Shown here: positions 52,239 to 62,017 of the stretch, in pieces
Position numbering within the stretch: position 1 is the first letter of the stretch
Layout of the letters: the number at the start of each line of letters is the position of its first letter
Origin: CAZWVI01 sp964637165
GTDB taxonomy: Bacteria; Planctomycetota; UBA1135
Reading direction: 5' to 3'
Assembly (NCBI GenBank): GCA_964637165.1
Contig: CAZWVI010000002.1
Coordinates: forward strand, 158,303-222,302
Length of the DNA: 64,000 nucleotides
Notes under the pieces: generated by a model
Databases searched by the model: none
What the model was told of the DNA's origin: nothing
The model's input: the letters and a program-made list of their open reading frames with translations, nothing else
Translations under genes and position numbers: made by a program

Positions 52239-53590
52239 ATCAACTACTTGAGTCGCCAGACCAGGTCCTGTCCACCCTAAACCAGGATGGGACTCGGCGT
52301 TGGCTCTTCCCTCGTTTAAGTAAGGGTCGCTTCTGGTTGCGGCGCCGAGTTCTGGCCTATGCCTTGATGCTTTTATTTAACATCTTGCCGTGGTTGCAAA
52401 TCGACGGCAAACCGGTGATGTTATTAGATGTTATAAATCGCGAGTTCATTTTTTTCGGAAGAACGTTTCAATCAACTGAAACTTTACTGCTTACTTTGTT
52501 ATTGCTAAGTATATTTTTTGCGGTGTTTTTGCTGACCGCACTACTAGGTCGCGTGTGGTGTGGATGGGCCTGCCCGCAAACGGTCTACTTGGAATATTTA
52601 TATCGTCCACTCGAAAGATTTATTGAGGGCAAGAGTTATGCAAAGGGTGGCAAGGGCATGGGCGTAATCCGTCGTGCTTGCAAATGGTTGCTGTTTCTGG
52701 TTGTTTCTTTGCATTTGTCGCACACCTTCTTGGCCTACTTTGTCGGTGGCTCAACAGTTGTTGAGTGGAGTTTGTCAAGCCCCGCCGTGCACCCAGCCGG
52801 ATTTGTCATTGTTTGGGGAACGGCCCTAATGATGTTGCTCAACTTTGGCTGGTTCCGCGAGCAAATGTGCACTTTGGCCTGCCCATACGGCCGCTTTCAA
52901 TCAGTATTACTTGACAATAATTCATTAATTATTGGTTATGACGAGCAACGTGGTGAAATGCGCGGCCGCAACCAAGGCGGCGATTGCGTTGATTGCAATT
53001 TATGTGTGGCGACCTGTCCAACTGGTATCGACATTCGCGATGGTTTACAGATGGAATGTATCGCCTGCGCCGAGTGCATCGATGCCTGTGATGCGGTAAT
53101 GGATAAAGTCGGCAAAGAACCTGGTTTGATTCGTTATGGCTCGCAAGCAGGTTTTGCTGGTGGTAAAACTAAGTGGTTGCGTCCACGAACTTTAATTTAC
53201 CCAGTGGTGCTGGCAATAATTTCAGGCCTGTTTGGCTTTAACGTAAATCAACGGCAGTCGGCCATGGTGCAAACTCTGCGCGCTCAAGATGTGCCCTTCG
53301 CGGTAACCGAAAGTGGCGCTATTAGGAATTTAATTCGTTTACGAATTGATAACCGAAGCTCTTTAGCGCGCAACTATTACTTACGGACTGATAGTCATCA
53401 CAAATTGATAGGGACACCAAAAGATGGATACCGAATAGAGTCTGGGGCATCGCGCCGAGTTCAATTTACGGTGTTGTCACCAGCTTCGTCCTTTGTTAAT
53501 GGTCAGGCTGAATTAATCATTGAGGTGAGTGATGATGACGATTATCTTCACCTTCATGCCTTACCCTTGCTCGGCCCATTTGCTGAATAG
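52223..53590 (+). CDS. ccoG: Cytochrome oxidase maturation protein CcoG (RdxA/FixG)
   Basis: This 455-residue membrane ferredoxin has about five helices and a GRVWCGWACPQTVYLE motif in the first half. It carries two 4Fe-4S sites (CVDCNLCVATCP and CIACAECIDAC) and a C-terminal immunoglobulin-like domain on the outer side. CcoG is involved in reducing copper for the oxidase. It starts inside the ccoP end and finishes right before ccoH, with no gap. Confidence 0.95.
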   Translation: MAEQIDQLLESPDQVLSTLNQDGTRRWLFPRLSKGRFWLRRRVLAYALMLLFNILPWLQIDGKPVMLLDVINREFIFFGRTFQSTETLLLTLLLLSIFFAVFLLTALLGRVWCGWACPQTVYLEYLYRPLERFIEGKSYAKGGKGMGVIRRACKWLLFLVVSLHLSHTFLAYFVGGSTVVEWSLSSPAVHPAGFVIVWGTALMMLLNFGWFREQMCTLACPYGRFQSVLLDNNSLIIGYDEQRGEMRGRNQGGDCVDCNLCVATCPTGIDIRDGLQMECIACAECIDACDAVMDKVGKEPGLIRYGSQAGFAGGKTKWLRPRTLIYPVVLAIISGLFGFNVNQRQSAMVQTLRAQDVPFAVTESGAIRNLIRLRIDNRSSLARNYYLRTDSHHKLIGTPKDGYRIESGASRRVQFTVLSPASSFVNGQAELIIEVSDDDDYLHLHALPLLGPFAE

Positions 53591-54055
53591 ATGCAGTCCG
53601 CGACCTTTTGGAAATTCGTACCAGTAACTTTGCTGAGTTTTTCATTGGCTATGGGGGCAATAACTGTTTACGCCTCATTAAAGGGGGCAGGCGCAGGAGT
53701 TGAAAGCGATTATTACCAACAGGGCTTACGCTGGGATCAACTGCGCAAGGAGCGCGAGTTGGGCGAAATGATTGGACGCTCAGTTAAATTCAGTAATGGA
53801 GAACTGATAGTTGAACTTAGTGGGGTTGGTGGTAAGCCGATGCTAAGCGCCGATGTTGAGGTGGCAGTTTTTCATAATGCGGCCCGTAGCAATTCAACAT
53901 TATTGCACTTGCAAAAGTCTGCTGTTGTTGGCGCATGGAGTGCACCCTTTGTTGCCCGCCGCTATGGTCAATGGGTAATACGCGTAAAGGTGTTTGACGG
54001 CGATAATACCTTCGCATTCGAGGAAAGAGTTTTTCTTACTGCCCGCAAGGAGTGA
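53591..54055 (+). CDS. ccoH: FixH/CcoH-family oxidase assembly protein
   Basis: This 154-residue protein has one N-terminal helix (about 8-30) and a periplasmic beta domain. The family signature SDYYQQGLRWD follows the helix. CcoH helps assemble and stabilise the cbb3 complex. Its ATG directly follows the ccoG stop. Confidence 0.9.
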   Translation: MQSATFWKFVPVTLLSFSLAMGAITVYASLKGAGAGVESDYYQQGLRWDQLRKERELGEMIGRSVKFSNGELIVELSGVGGKPMLSADVEVAVFHNAARSNSTLLHLQKSAVVGAWSAPFVARRYGQWVIRVKVFDGDNTFAFEERVFLTARKE

Positions 54056-54058
54056 TTG

Positions 54059-54829
54059 ATGTGGTCCCTCTTTTGGCCGGTATTGATCGCAAGTTTAGTC
54101 GGTAGCCCGCATTGCGCAGGCATGTGCGGCGGCTTAGTGGCCTTCTGTGTCGGCGCTAGCAATAAGGGGCAAAGGTTGCGCGCCCAACTTGCTTATCATC
54201 TTTCGCGATTGCTTTCTTATTCCTTGCTAGGAGCAATGGCCGGATTACTCGGCAAGGGCATAGATCTTGGTGGCTCGGCGCTTGGCATTAAACAATTTGC
54301 CATTGTTTTTGCGGGCGGCTTCATGATTTTATTTGGAGTGCTCTCCTTAATTCGAAATTTTGGTGGACGTTTACCAAAGTTGCCAAGCATTCCATTTGTG
54401 AACAACCTGTTTAGTCGTGCCACGACTCTGGCGACTAAACTGCAACCAGTTCATCGTTCCGCGGTGATTGGACTATTGACCGCCCTGCTACCCTGCGGTT
54501 GGCTTTATGCCTTTGTGGTAACTGCTGCTGCCGCCGCTAATCCACTAGGCGGTGCCTTGGTCATGGCAGCCTTTTGGCTAGGAACCGTTCCAGTTTTGGC
54601 AACCGTAGGGGCAGGGGTTCAAGTGCTTGCCGGTTCAATGGCAAAGTATTTGCCGACCTTTACTGCTTTGCTGTTGGTGGGTGTTGGGCTTTGGACAATT
54701 TTTGGGCGTTTACAAGTTCCCGACTATGCACAAAAAATTGTTCAACCACAAAACCTCGAGCAGGCCATCGAACACTTACATGATGTGAACCAAACGGCTC
54801 CCGCTTGTTGCGAGGAAGATGAGCAATGA
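54059..54829 (+). CDS. TauE/SafE-type membrane protein of the oxidase cluster
   Basis: This 256-residue protein has about six helices with the motifs GSPHCAGMCGGLVAF and TALLPCGWLYAF near the two halves, and a Cys-Cys pair with acidic residues at the C-terminus (PACCEEDEQ). Members of this family sit in many cbb3 clusters between ccoH and ccoI and are thought to act in metal or thiol transfer. The ATG is preferred over an adjacent TTG because AAGGAG stands seven bases before it. The end overlaps ccoI by four bases. Confidence 0.87.
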   Translation: MWSLFWPVLIASLVGSPHCAGMCGGLVAFCVGASNKGQRLRAQLAYHLSRLLSYSLLGAMAGLLGKGIDLGGSALGIKQFAIVFAGGFMILFGVLSLIRNFGGRLPKLPSIPFVNNLFSRATTLATKLQPVHRSAVIGLLTALLPCGWLYAFVVTAAAAANPLGGALVMAAFWLGTVPVLATVGAGVQVLAGSMAKYLPTFTALLLVGVGLWTIFGRLQVPDYAQKIVQPQNLEQAIEHLHDVNQTAPACCEEDEQ

Positions 54830-57228
54830 GTGCTAGGGAGCAGGCGTTGTGTACCCACTGCAGCTTGCCAGTTCCAAAGGGCTTGCTAGAGAGTGGTCGC
54901 CCCCAACAGTTTTGTTGTAATGGTTGTAAAACCGTTTGGCAGGCAATCCATCAAGGCGGTTTAGATGCTTATTATCAACTCCGCGAACTTCCCGAACAGC
55001 CGGCCCAATACAGTGGCCGTGGATTCGAAGAATTTGATCATCCTGATTGGGTGGAGCAACATGTGCAACCACTTAGCAGTGGAATTAAGCAGGTTGAATT
55101 GCAGTTGCAGGGAGTGCATTGCGCAGCTTGTGTTTGGTTAATTGAAAAATTGCCGAAGCTATTGCCCGGAGTACGAAGTGCGCGAGTAAATTTTGCCAAG
55201 GCGCGTCTTGGTGTCGAATATGCAAGTGAAGAAATCGCTTTATCGCAAATCGCCAAGTGCCTTGATAGTTTAGGCTACCAGCCATTTCCAGCAACTGGGT
55301 TGAAAGCTGAACAGGCTCGCGCCAGCGAACAACGTCAGCAATTGACTCGAATTGCGATTGCCGGTGCTTTGGCGGGTAATGTGATGGCGATTGCCTTTGC
55401 GCTTTATGGTGGTTTGTTGCATGGCATGAGTGCTAACTGGCAGCAATTTTTTCGCTGGTCTGCAATGTTGCTGACAACGCTAAGTATTGCTTGGCCGGGA
55501 CGAATATTTTTTCAAGGTGCTTGGGCGGCACTTAGAACCCGCACCTCGCATATGGACTTGCCGATTGCCTTGGGTTTGGCCGCTGGTTATTTAGGAGGTG
55601 TGTGGCATACCTTTAACGATGCTGGTGAAGTCTATTTTGAATCGGTATGCATATTGATTTTTCTTTTGTTGGTTGGACGTTATGTACAGCAAAAACAACA
55701 GCGCAGTGCTTGGAGTGCGGTTGAACTCTTGCACTCCTTAATACCAGGAAGCGCGCGCAGGCTAATTGACCATGACCAAGTGGACGCAGTTCCGATTAGT
55801 GCTTTGCGGGCAAACGACTTGGTTGAAGTGCGTGCTGGTGAATCTGTGCCAGCAGACGGCATAATTAAACAAGGTGCTAGCGATTTTGATTTGTCCTTAC
55901 TAAATGGTGAGTCGCGGCCAGAATCACTTGCGGTTGGCGCTGAAGTGTATGCCGGTAATGTGAATTTGAGTTCTAAGGTCGTGGTGCAAGTAACTCAAAC
56001 TGGCGAGGCCACCCGCGCTGGCCGCTTGATGAACTTAGTTGAACGTCATGCACAACTTAAAGCACCGGTGGTGAAATTAGCAGATCGTATATCGTCATGG
56101 TTCGTGGTGGTGGTTCTACTTTTGTCGGCCCTATGTTTTTCCCTATGGTGGTCTCAAGATTCTGCTCGCGCACTTGAACACACGATTGCTTTACTGATCG
56201 TGGCTTGTCCTTGCGCATTAGGTTTGGCAACGCCCTTAGCCGTCGCAGCGTCGGTCGGCAAAGCGGCCAAGCAGGGAATCTTGATTAAAGGCGGCGAAGC
56301 TTTAGAACGTGTGGCGCGTCCGGGGATTATTTGGTTAGACAAAACTGGTACTTTGACTTCAGCCAATTTAAGTGTGGTTGAAGTTTGGGGCGACAAGTCG
56401 GCGTTAAATTTAGCGGCGGCAGTCGAGGCTAATTCTGCACACATCTATGCGCGCACAATCTGCGATTTTCATCAAAGTAACTTGGGTGCCACAAATGTAA
56501 TTGAAACTCCTGGGCAAGGGATAAGTGGCGTGGTTGCGGGCCAAGAAATAAAAATTGGTTCTGGGCATTACTTGGCGGCGGAAATGAACACGCTTGCCGA
56601 GACGTGGATTGCCGCGGCAATAAAACGCGCACTAACTCCGATTTTGATTTCTATCGATGGAGAAATCACCGCCTTGCTTGGTCTTGGTGATGCCGTTCAT
56701 CAAGATGCGAAAAATTGCTTGGCCAGTTTGCGTGACGATGGTTGGCAATTGGGTGTCCTGTCCGGAGACCATCAAGGAATCGTCGATGCAATTGCAGAAC
56801 AATTGGAGCTCGCGCCCGAACATTGCCATGGGCAAGTAAGCCCTGAACAAAAGTTGCAAGTGATTAATAATTCGCTAGCAACAGCTGATGGGAAAGTGGT
56901 GGTAATGGTCGGGGACGGGGTAAACGATGCGGCCGCCCTAGCGGCGGCTGATATCGGAATTGCAGTTCAAGGTGGGGCCGAGGCCTCGCTCGCCGCCGCC
57001 GATGTTTTTCTTGCACGAGCAGGTAGTGCACCGTTGGTTGAATTCATTCACGGGGCGGCACGTACGATGCGAATTATTCGCCGCGGACTGCTGGTTTCAT
57101 TGAGTTACAATGCCTTTGGCGTTGCTTTGGCATTTGCCGGATTGCTTAATCCACTTTGGGCAGCGGTACTTATGCCGGTTAGCTCACTCAGCGTAGTAAG
57201 TCTGGCGTGGCGCTCGCGGAGCTATTAG
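54826..57228 (+). CDS. ccoI: Copper-translocating P-type ATPase CcoI (FixI)
   Basis: This 800-residue P1B-type ATPase supplies copper for cbb3 oxidase assembly. The N-terminus has a zinc-ribbon-like segment (CTHCSLPVP..FCCNGC) followed by a heavy-metal domain with GVHCAACVW. It then has eight membrane helices with the metal site CPC in IVACPCALGLATP, the phosphorylation site DKTGT, a TGE-like NGES actuator and GDGVNDAAAL. It overlaps the TauE-like gene by four bases and is followed 11 bases later by the ccoS-mqnD gene. Confidence 0.95.
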   Translation: MSAREQALCTHCSLPVPKGLLESGRPQQFCCNGCKTVWQAIHQGGLDAYYQLRELPEQPAQYSGRGFEEFDHPDWVEQHVQPLSSGIKQVELQLQGVHCAACVWLIEKLPKLLPGVRSARVNFAKARLGVEYASEEIALSQIAKCLDSLGYQPFPATGLKAEQARASEQRQQLTRIAIAGALAGNVMAIAFALYGGLLHGMSANWQQFFRWSAMLLTTLSIAWPGRIFFQGAWAALRTRTSHMDLPIALGLAAGYLGGVWHTFNDAGEVYFESVCILIFLLLVGRYVQQKQQRSAWSAVELLHSLIPGSARRLIDHDQVDAVPISALRANDLVEVRAGESVPADGIIKQGASDFDLSLLNGESRPESLAVGAEVYAGNVNLSSKVVVQVTQTGEATRAGRLMNLVERHAQLKAPVVKLADRISSWFVVVVLLLSALCFSLWWSQDSARALEHTIALLIVACPCALGLATPLAVAASVGKAAKQGILIKGGEALERVARPGIIWLDKTGTLTSANLSVVEVWGDKSALNLAAAVEANSAHIYARTICDFHQSNLGATNVIETPGQGISGVVAGQEIKIGSGHYLAAEMNTLAETWIAAAIKRALTPILISIDGEITALLGLGDAVHQDAKNCLASLRDDGWQLGVLSGDHQGIVDAIAEQLELAPEHCHGQVSPEQKLQVINNSLATADGKVVVMVGDGVNDAAALAAADIGIAVQGGAEASLAAADVFLARAGSAPLVEFIHGAARTMRIIRRGLLVSLSYNAFGVALAFAGLLNPLWAAVLMPVSSLSVVSLAWRSRSY

Positions 57229-57239
57229 GCTAGAAGTTA

Positions 57240-58253
57240 ATGGAACTGCTATTCGTCATATTTCCGCTCATGCTTGGATTGGCTGGAGTAGCACTGTGGG
57301 CATTTGTGCGGGCCTCGCGCCGCGGACAATTCGATGATTTGGATACTCCGGCTTTACGCATGCTGCATGATGACGAACCGTTAGAATGTGCGGCTGTAAT
57401 GTCCGAAACCGCCGAAAAGACACTGATTCTCGCCCACAGCCCCGATCCAGATGATGCCTTCATGCACTATGCATTGGCGAAAAATCATCTCGACACCGGA
57501 GACATAAATTTTGTTCACAAGCTCGAGGACATTGAATCGCTAAACCAGCGTGCGATGCGCGGCGAGTACGAAATTACCGCGGTCTCGATTCACGCTTACG
57601 CATACGTATCGGACAAGTACTGCCTCTTGAATCATGGCGCATCAATGGGCGAAGGTTACGGCCCGCGCATTATTGCTCGCGAAGAATTTAAGCTAAGTGA
57701 TTTAGAGAAGGGCAAGGGCAAGCGTTTAGCAATCCCTGGCGAATGGACTTCCGCCCATCTCGCTGCCCAAATGCGCATTGGCGCTTACGATTTCGAAGTT
57801 GTTGAGTTCGATCAAATCCCCGACGCAGTCGAGCGCGGCGATTTTGATGCAGGCCTAATCATTCATGAGGGCCAATTAACCTTCCAAGACCAGGGACTTG
57901 TGTTACTTGAAGACCTTGGCGTTTGGTGGGGTAATGAAACCGGCGGCCTGCCACTACCTTTGGGCGGCAACACAATTCGCCGCGACTTGGGCGACATGAT
58001 CCCCCGCGTATCTGAATTGTTACGCGCATCAATCGCCTATGGATTAGACCACCGCGAAGAAGCCGTTGAGTACGCACTTCAGTACGGTCGCAATCTAGAC
58101 TTGAAATTGGCCGATGAATTCATTGCCATGTATGTCAATCAACGCACCTTGGATTACGGCGACGATGGCCGTGAATCAGTTAAGTTGTTCTTGGATTGCG
58201 CCCATAAGGCCGGCTTACTGCCAACTCCGCCACAGATTGAATTCGTTAAGTAA
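57240..58253 (+). CDS. mqnD: CcoS fused to MqnD (oxidase assembly factor + 1,4-dihydroxy-6-naphthoate synthase)
   Basis: This is one uninterrupted 337-residue frame. Residues 1-46 are CcoS-like: a membrane helix (LLFVIFPLMLGLAGVALWAFV), then the family's RGQFDDLDTPALRMLHDDE. Residues about 60-337 are MqnD, which releases 1,4-dihydroxy-6-naphthoate in the futalosine menaquinone pathway, with AHSPDPDDAFMHYAL, EDIESLNQRA, and GEGYGPRI. There is no stop between them. An ATG at codon 54 (57399) could also start MqnD alone, so both a fusion and a separate soluble MqnD may be made. It ends the cbb3 cluster. Confidence 0.9.
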   Translation: MELLFVIFPLMLGLAGVALWAFVRASRRGQFDDLDTPALRMLHDDEPLECAAVMSETAEKTLILAHSPDPDDAFMHYALAKNHLDTGDINFVHKLEDIESLNQRAMRGEYEITAVSIHAYAYVSDKYCLLNHGASMGEGYGPRIIAREEFKLSDLEKGKGKRLAIPGEWTSAHLAAQMRIGAYDFEVVEFDQIPDAVERGDFDAGLIIHEGQLTFQDQGLVLLEDLGVWWGNETGGLPLPLGGNTIRRDLGDMIPRVSELLRASIAYGLDHREEAVEYALQYGRNLDLKLADEFIAMYVNQRTLDYGDDGRESVKLFLDCAHKAGLLPTPPQIEFVK

Positions 58254-58265
58254 GTTTTACTTAAC
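58245..58265. other. Palindrome joining two convergent gene ends
   Basis: GTTAAGTAA-GTT-TTACTTAAC is a perfect 9-bp inverted repeat. On each strand it encodes Val-Lys-stop of the gene that ends there. It may act as a weak bidirectional transcription barrier but lacks a T run. Confidence 0.6.
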
Positions 58266-60569
58266 AGTTACTATTTGCTGCTGATCGGTTGCCATAACCG
58301 TGAACGCGCTCGGACCTGCGACGAGCTCGCGCTGTGAATTGCTAAACGATTCAATAATCACCTCGTAGTTCCCTGGAGGAAGTTCCGCGTGCACTTCCTT
58401 GGCACCACTTTTTGGCACCCTTTGAGTAAGAGATTCGCCCTCATTCTCGACTGACGAAACAACAAATAAGTAAATAGTGTCTTTTGGAATGGCAATTCCT
58501 GTTTCAAGAGTTACTGAGTAGGCTAACGGCAAAACAAAGTTATGCTCACTAGCAATTGAAGCTTCGGTGAATTGGTAGTTATAGCCTTTGTAGCGAAACT
58601 GTATGCCGAGTTTCTTGTTGGCAGGGGCGCCATTGATTAAGTAATAATCATTGGTAGCGTTGCTGTAACCTTGATAGCCATCGGCGTAAACAACTAGCCC
58701 ATTAGATGAAGTAATTGGCACGCCGTTTTGCTGACTAAAGCTGATTTTTAGCTTTCGACCTTGCTGGAGTGTCAAGTGGATTGGGCCACCATCTTTAGGG
58801 ACATCGACTGGAGATGGTAGATAACTAGATACCCCTTTAATGTGGTGATTAGTCTCAACTCTTATTTTGTCAACGACCCCGCCAGCAAATGCCCATTCAC
58901 CATTAGCATTGCTAGTGCAATGTTTATTCATGAGGTAATTACTTCCTCGAAATTCTAGCTCGACGTTTTTTAGGGGATTGCCAAATTCATCTGAAATCGT
59001 TCCAAATATTTTTCGCGCCTGGGCGTGGCAGACATTCTGGTAATAGCATTATCTTCGCCACTGGAGTAGCTGGAAGATGAGCCTCCTCGGATAAAGCGGC
59101 TTCCCAAAGAGTTCGGAATAGTGATTCCGCCGTCCCCGCTCAGTTCAATCTCGAAATTGCTAAAAGGGTTAGCCCACCGGTCATCGGGGTTCTTGGGGGT
59201 TGGATTTGAGTCAATCAGCGCGACCTCAATCGAGTAAGCCCTTTCTAAATCAATTTCTAAGGGGCTCACCTGGTCCACAGGGATCAGTAGTTCTTTGCTA
59301 ATAAAACCCATTGATGAAACTTTAATTTGGCAGGCGTATGGCGGCAACCCCAAAACTAATTTATCGTCAATGGTTTGTTTGTGCGCGTCGTTGCTTGAAC
59401 CCTCTACGAAGCAGTTTATTTCTTTTAATGTTTCACCGTTGCCGCGCACAATCAATTCAAGCTTGCGTTTTTTCAAACAAACTAAATCGCCGAGATACCC
59501 ATCTTCAGGAATTGGTTTAATTATTAGTGTTTCAAAAAAGTAATCGTCATTATCAATCCCAAGTGAAATGCTTGAAGATTTCAAATCCTCAGGTTGGACA
59601 ATTCGGAAAATTCCTTCTTCATCACATTGATCACTTCCCCCTCTTGAACGAGTACCGCCACCCGATTTTGTTTTGAGTTGATAATTAACGCCGCTGTTAC
59701 TGAGCCCAGTTGAATTTTCATCCACAAAGCGTCCCCAAATGAAGGGATTTTCTTCAAGGTTGATATACAAATCTTCACGCGGCCATTCGATTTGAAAAGT
59801 AGAGCTATAGGAATCGGCTTGTACATCGGGGTCAACCCACCGCAGGTTGCTTGAGTTCATTCGAATCAATCCCCGCCAATTTTCAGCTAAACCCAGGATT
59901 CTGAAATCACCATTTTCGTCGATGGCAAGTTTGAAGGATTGCATATCGGTGTCTGTGGCAAATTTCAACAATTCGGCCGATGGTGTGGTGTCACTATTGG
60001 CTAAGGCGACAGGGAGTACCTCCTCGCCAGATGCCCAAAACTGTGGCATCGAAAAATTTCTCGGGTGTGGATATTTGATATGCCCGGCCAGCACCGCGCC
60101 CTCACTTAATGTAACTTCGTGGTACCCCGCAGCACTTGGAAATTCGCCTATCCAGCCGGCATGATTGTCAAACTTGGCAGAGAGCAATAATGCTTGTTCG
60201 CTCATTTCGGTGGTGCATAGGGTTTTTTTCAGGCGCGCGATGCACTTCAACCATTTGTGCACCGATTTGGCCGCGGATTGAGGTGGGGAAGGCGGCAGTT
60301 CCATCGCTTAATTTGAAGCTAATCGAAAATCCGCCTGCCGAAGATTGGTTGCCGGCTGCTAAGTCGCTGAGTTCACCGCGCTCGGCGGTGGATTCGCCAG
60401 CCACCTCGACTTGCTCGGGAGTATCTTCTTGAAGGTGGGTTTCGGCCTGGTTCAGCTCGCTAATTTGAGGTGGAGTATTTTCTCCAGAAAAAAACAGCCA
60501 AGTCACCAGTGAGCATAAGATTAGCAGAATTCCGACAATTGCTTTATTCAATTTGACATTGTAGAGCAC
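58257..60569 (-). pseudogene. Carboxypeptidase-regulatory-like repeat protein, broken by two frameshifts
   Basis: Three consecutive minus-strand frames together encode one ~770-residue protein. It has an N-terminal anchor helix (KAIVGILLILCSLVTWLFF), then acidic linker and beta-sandwich repeats. Frame 1 leaves the track at a run of seven A (60223-60229 on the plus strand as T); one A fewer joins it to frame 2. Frame 2 leaves at a run of five A (59009-59013); one A more joins it to frame 3, restoring the repeat start IFGTISDEFGNPLKNV. Both breaks are one-base changes in homopolymers. The gene is either recently inactivated, mis-sequenced, or slippage-controlled. The likely GTG start is 60569. 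It resembles the intact gene at 8464-12039. Confidence 0.65.
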
Positions 60570-60710
60570 CCAGCGACCTTGGCCGTGTCTCCCAGGCAGC
60601 GGCCCTGACAATACCCAAATTATCCGCGATTTTGAAAAAAAGCCGAAAAAGGATAGGGTTATGGGGCTAGTTGGCCGATTAGAGGAACAAGATTAGGTCC
60701 CATTAGTTTC

Positions 60711-61127
60711 GTGACAGAAAATTCACACCCTCCAACCGTGTTTCACGCTGTAATTGGCGAGAAGTTCTTCTTGGGCAAAGTAGAGCCAGCCATTCTGGCC
60801 CTCGGCTGGGAGGCTTTTGTTCCAGATTTTGAAAAGAATATACTCGAGCAAATTATTGCCAATCCCGGAAGCGGAGCAGTCATTGATCTGGAGGAAGACT
60901 CAGTCGATATCTTAAGTCTACTAAAGGACTTACAGACGAGCGAGGCGACTAAAAACTTGCCGCTTTTATGTTATTGCTCGCATGAGCTGGAAGACCTAAT
61001 AGAGTCTGCTGAGGCTATCGGTATTAAAGTTGTTCCTAGAAGCGTTTTCGCCGCCAATTTGGTGCGAATGCTGATGGAACTTGTCGGCTACGACCCAACT
61101 GGCGAACGTAGCGGCACTAGCGGCTAA
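60711..61127 (+). CDS. Receiver-like domain protein (possibly pseudo-receiver)
   Basis: This 138-residue single-domain protein has a pattern like a response regulator receiver: a strand ending in AVIDLEED with an Asp at the phospho-acceptor place, a helix DILSLLKDL, then LPLLCYCSH and VVPRSVF. The paired acidic residues at the end of strand 1 are not present (GEK), and the conserved Lys is replaced by Arg. It may be a non-phosphorylated signalling adaptor. The start is GTG with no clear ribosome site. No partner gene is adjacent. Confidence 0.6.
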   Translation: MTENSHPPTVFHAVIGEKFFLGKVEPAILALGWEAFVPDFEKNILEQIIANPGSGAVIDLEEDSVDILSLLKDLQTSEATKNLPLLCYCSHELEDLIESAEAIGIKVVPRSVFAANLVRMLMELVGYDPTGERSGTSG

Positions 61128-61281
61128 ACAGGCTCTACATCTTGTTTGCGGGCGTATTCGCCCGAGTGCATTCTAGGACTAGCCAAGAACCAGTTTTCTG
61201 GGTATGATGGTGTTGCGTTTTAACGCCTAATTAGCCAATTTTGGCTTAAATCTAGTCCCCTAAGAGAGTGAGAGAACCATC

Positions 61282-61632
61282 ATGAGCGCTGTAAAGCTCT
61301 ACATTAAAGGCACCTGCAAAGTTTGCCAACGCGCCGTTAAGTACCTTGAAAAGAAAGGTATCGATTTCGAAGCAGTTGACATTCTAACCACACCCCCAGC
61401 CAAGAAGCTGCTTGAGAAAGCAGTCGATGCCGACGATCCAAAAGACGCCTTCAACAATAAGTCGAAGGGTTTTAAGGAGCACGACATTCCAAACGCTGAG
61501 TTCAAGACCAAGAAGGAGGTCGTAGACCTGCTTCGTTCAAACCCTGACATGATCCGTCGCCCAATGCTTTCCCGCGGCGAAAAGGCCATCATCGGATTTG
61601 ACGAAGCTGATTACGCGACATTCTTGCGTTAA
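61282..61632 (+). CDS. Spx/ArsC-family thioredoxin-fold protein
   Basis: This 116-residue protein has a CKVC redox motif near the start (residues 12-15), the VDILTTPP segment and a RRPML motif, typical of the ArsC/Spx/YffB family. It could be a glutathione- or thioredoxin-linked reductase or a Spx-type regulator. Two Cys in CxxC are present, as in Spx. A purine-rich GAGAGTGAGAG precedes the ATG. A terminator follows 48 bases after the stop. Confidence 0.82.
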   Translation: MSAVKLYIKGTCKVCQRAVKYLEKKGIDFEAVDILTTPPAKKLLEKAVDADDPKDAFNNKSKGFKEHDIPNAEFKTKKEVVDLLRSNPDMIRRPMLSRGEKAIIGFDEADYATFLR

Positions 61633-61679
61633 GCGAATTCAACTTTGCGCCCAAACGACTTTGTTTTGGGCAAAGCAAA

Positions 61680-61717
61680 ACCGAGCGCATTCCAATGGAG
61701 TGCGCTCGGTTCTTTTT
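61680..61717. terminator. Intrinsic terminator
   Basis: ACCGAGCGCA pairs with TGCGCTCGGT, continued by TCC/GGA, around an AAT loop, with five T after it and an A run before it. It ends the Spx-like gene and can also face the minus-strand gene that stops at 61737. Confidence 0.88.
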
Positions 61718-61736
61718 GTGCTGGACTAAATGGCGG

Positions 61737-61973
61737 CTAACTAGCGACTGACCAGTTAACTTCTTTCACATCGTAAAGGTTGTAGTCACAGGCTATTTCT
61801 TTTTCAATGTTGATAATTCTGCCATCGCCAAAACGGTCCTGGTAGGTAAGAGCTCCAACCAGCTCGCGTCCATCGTGCATTACCAAAGTAACGGACTGGT
61901 ATTGGCGGGCTTCTTGGAGTCGCTTAATCAGAGCTTTTAGCTCGTCATCGGTTAATTTCTTACGGCGTACCAT
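61737..61973 (-). CDS. Small hypothetical protein
   Basis: I do not recognise this 78-residue protein. It has a basic start (MVRRKK), an acidic/basic helix (DDELKALIKRLQEARQ) and then beta strands (SVTLVMHDGRELVGALTYQDR) that recall a small barrel of LSm or SH3 type. The reading frame continues upstream into the Nudix gene's end, so the ATG at 61973 is chosen to avoid overlap. Its order after the Nudix gene, on the same strand, suggests a shared transcript. Confidence 0.55.
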   Translation of the reverse strand: MVRRKKLTDDELKALIKRLQEARQYQSVTLVMHDGRELVGALTYQDRFGDGRIINIEKEIACDYNLYDVKEVNWSVAS

Positions 61974-62017
61974 TTTGTTAATTAAGGTGGTGGCTTTTCC
62001 TAGTAAGGAGGGGGGGC

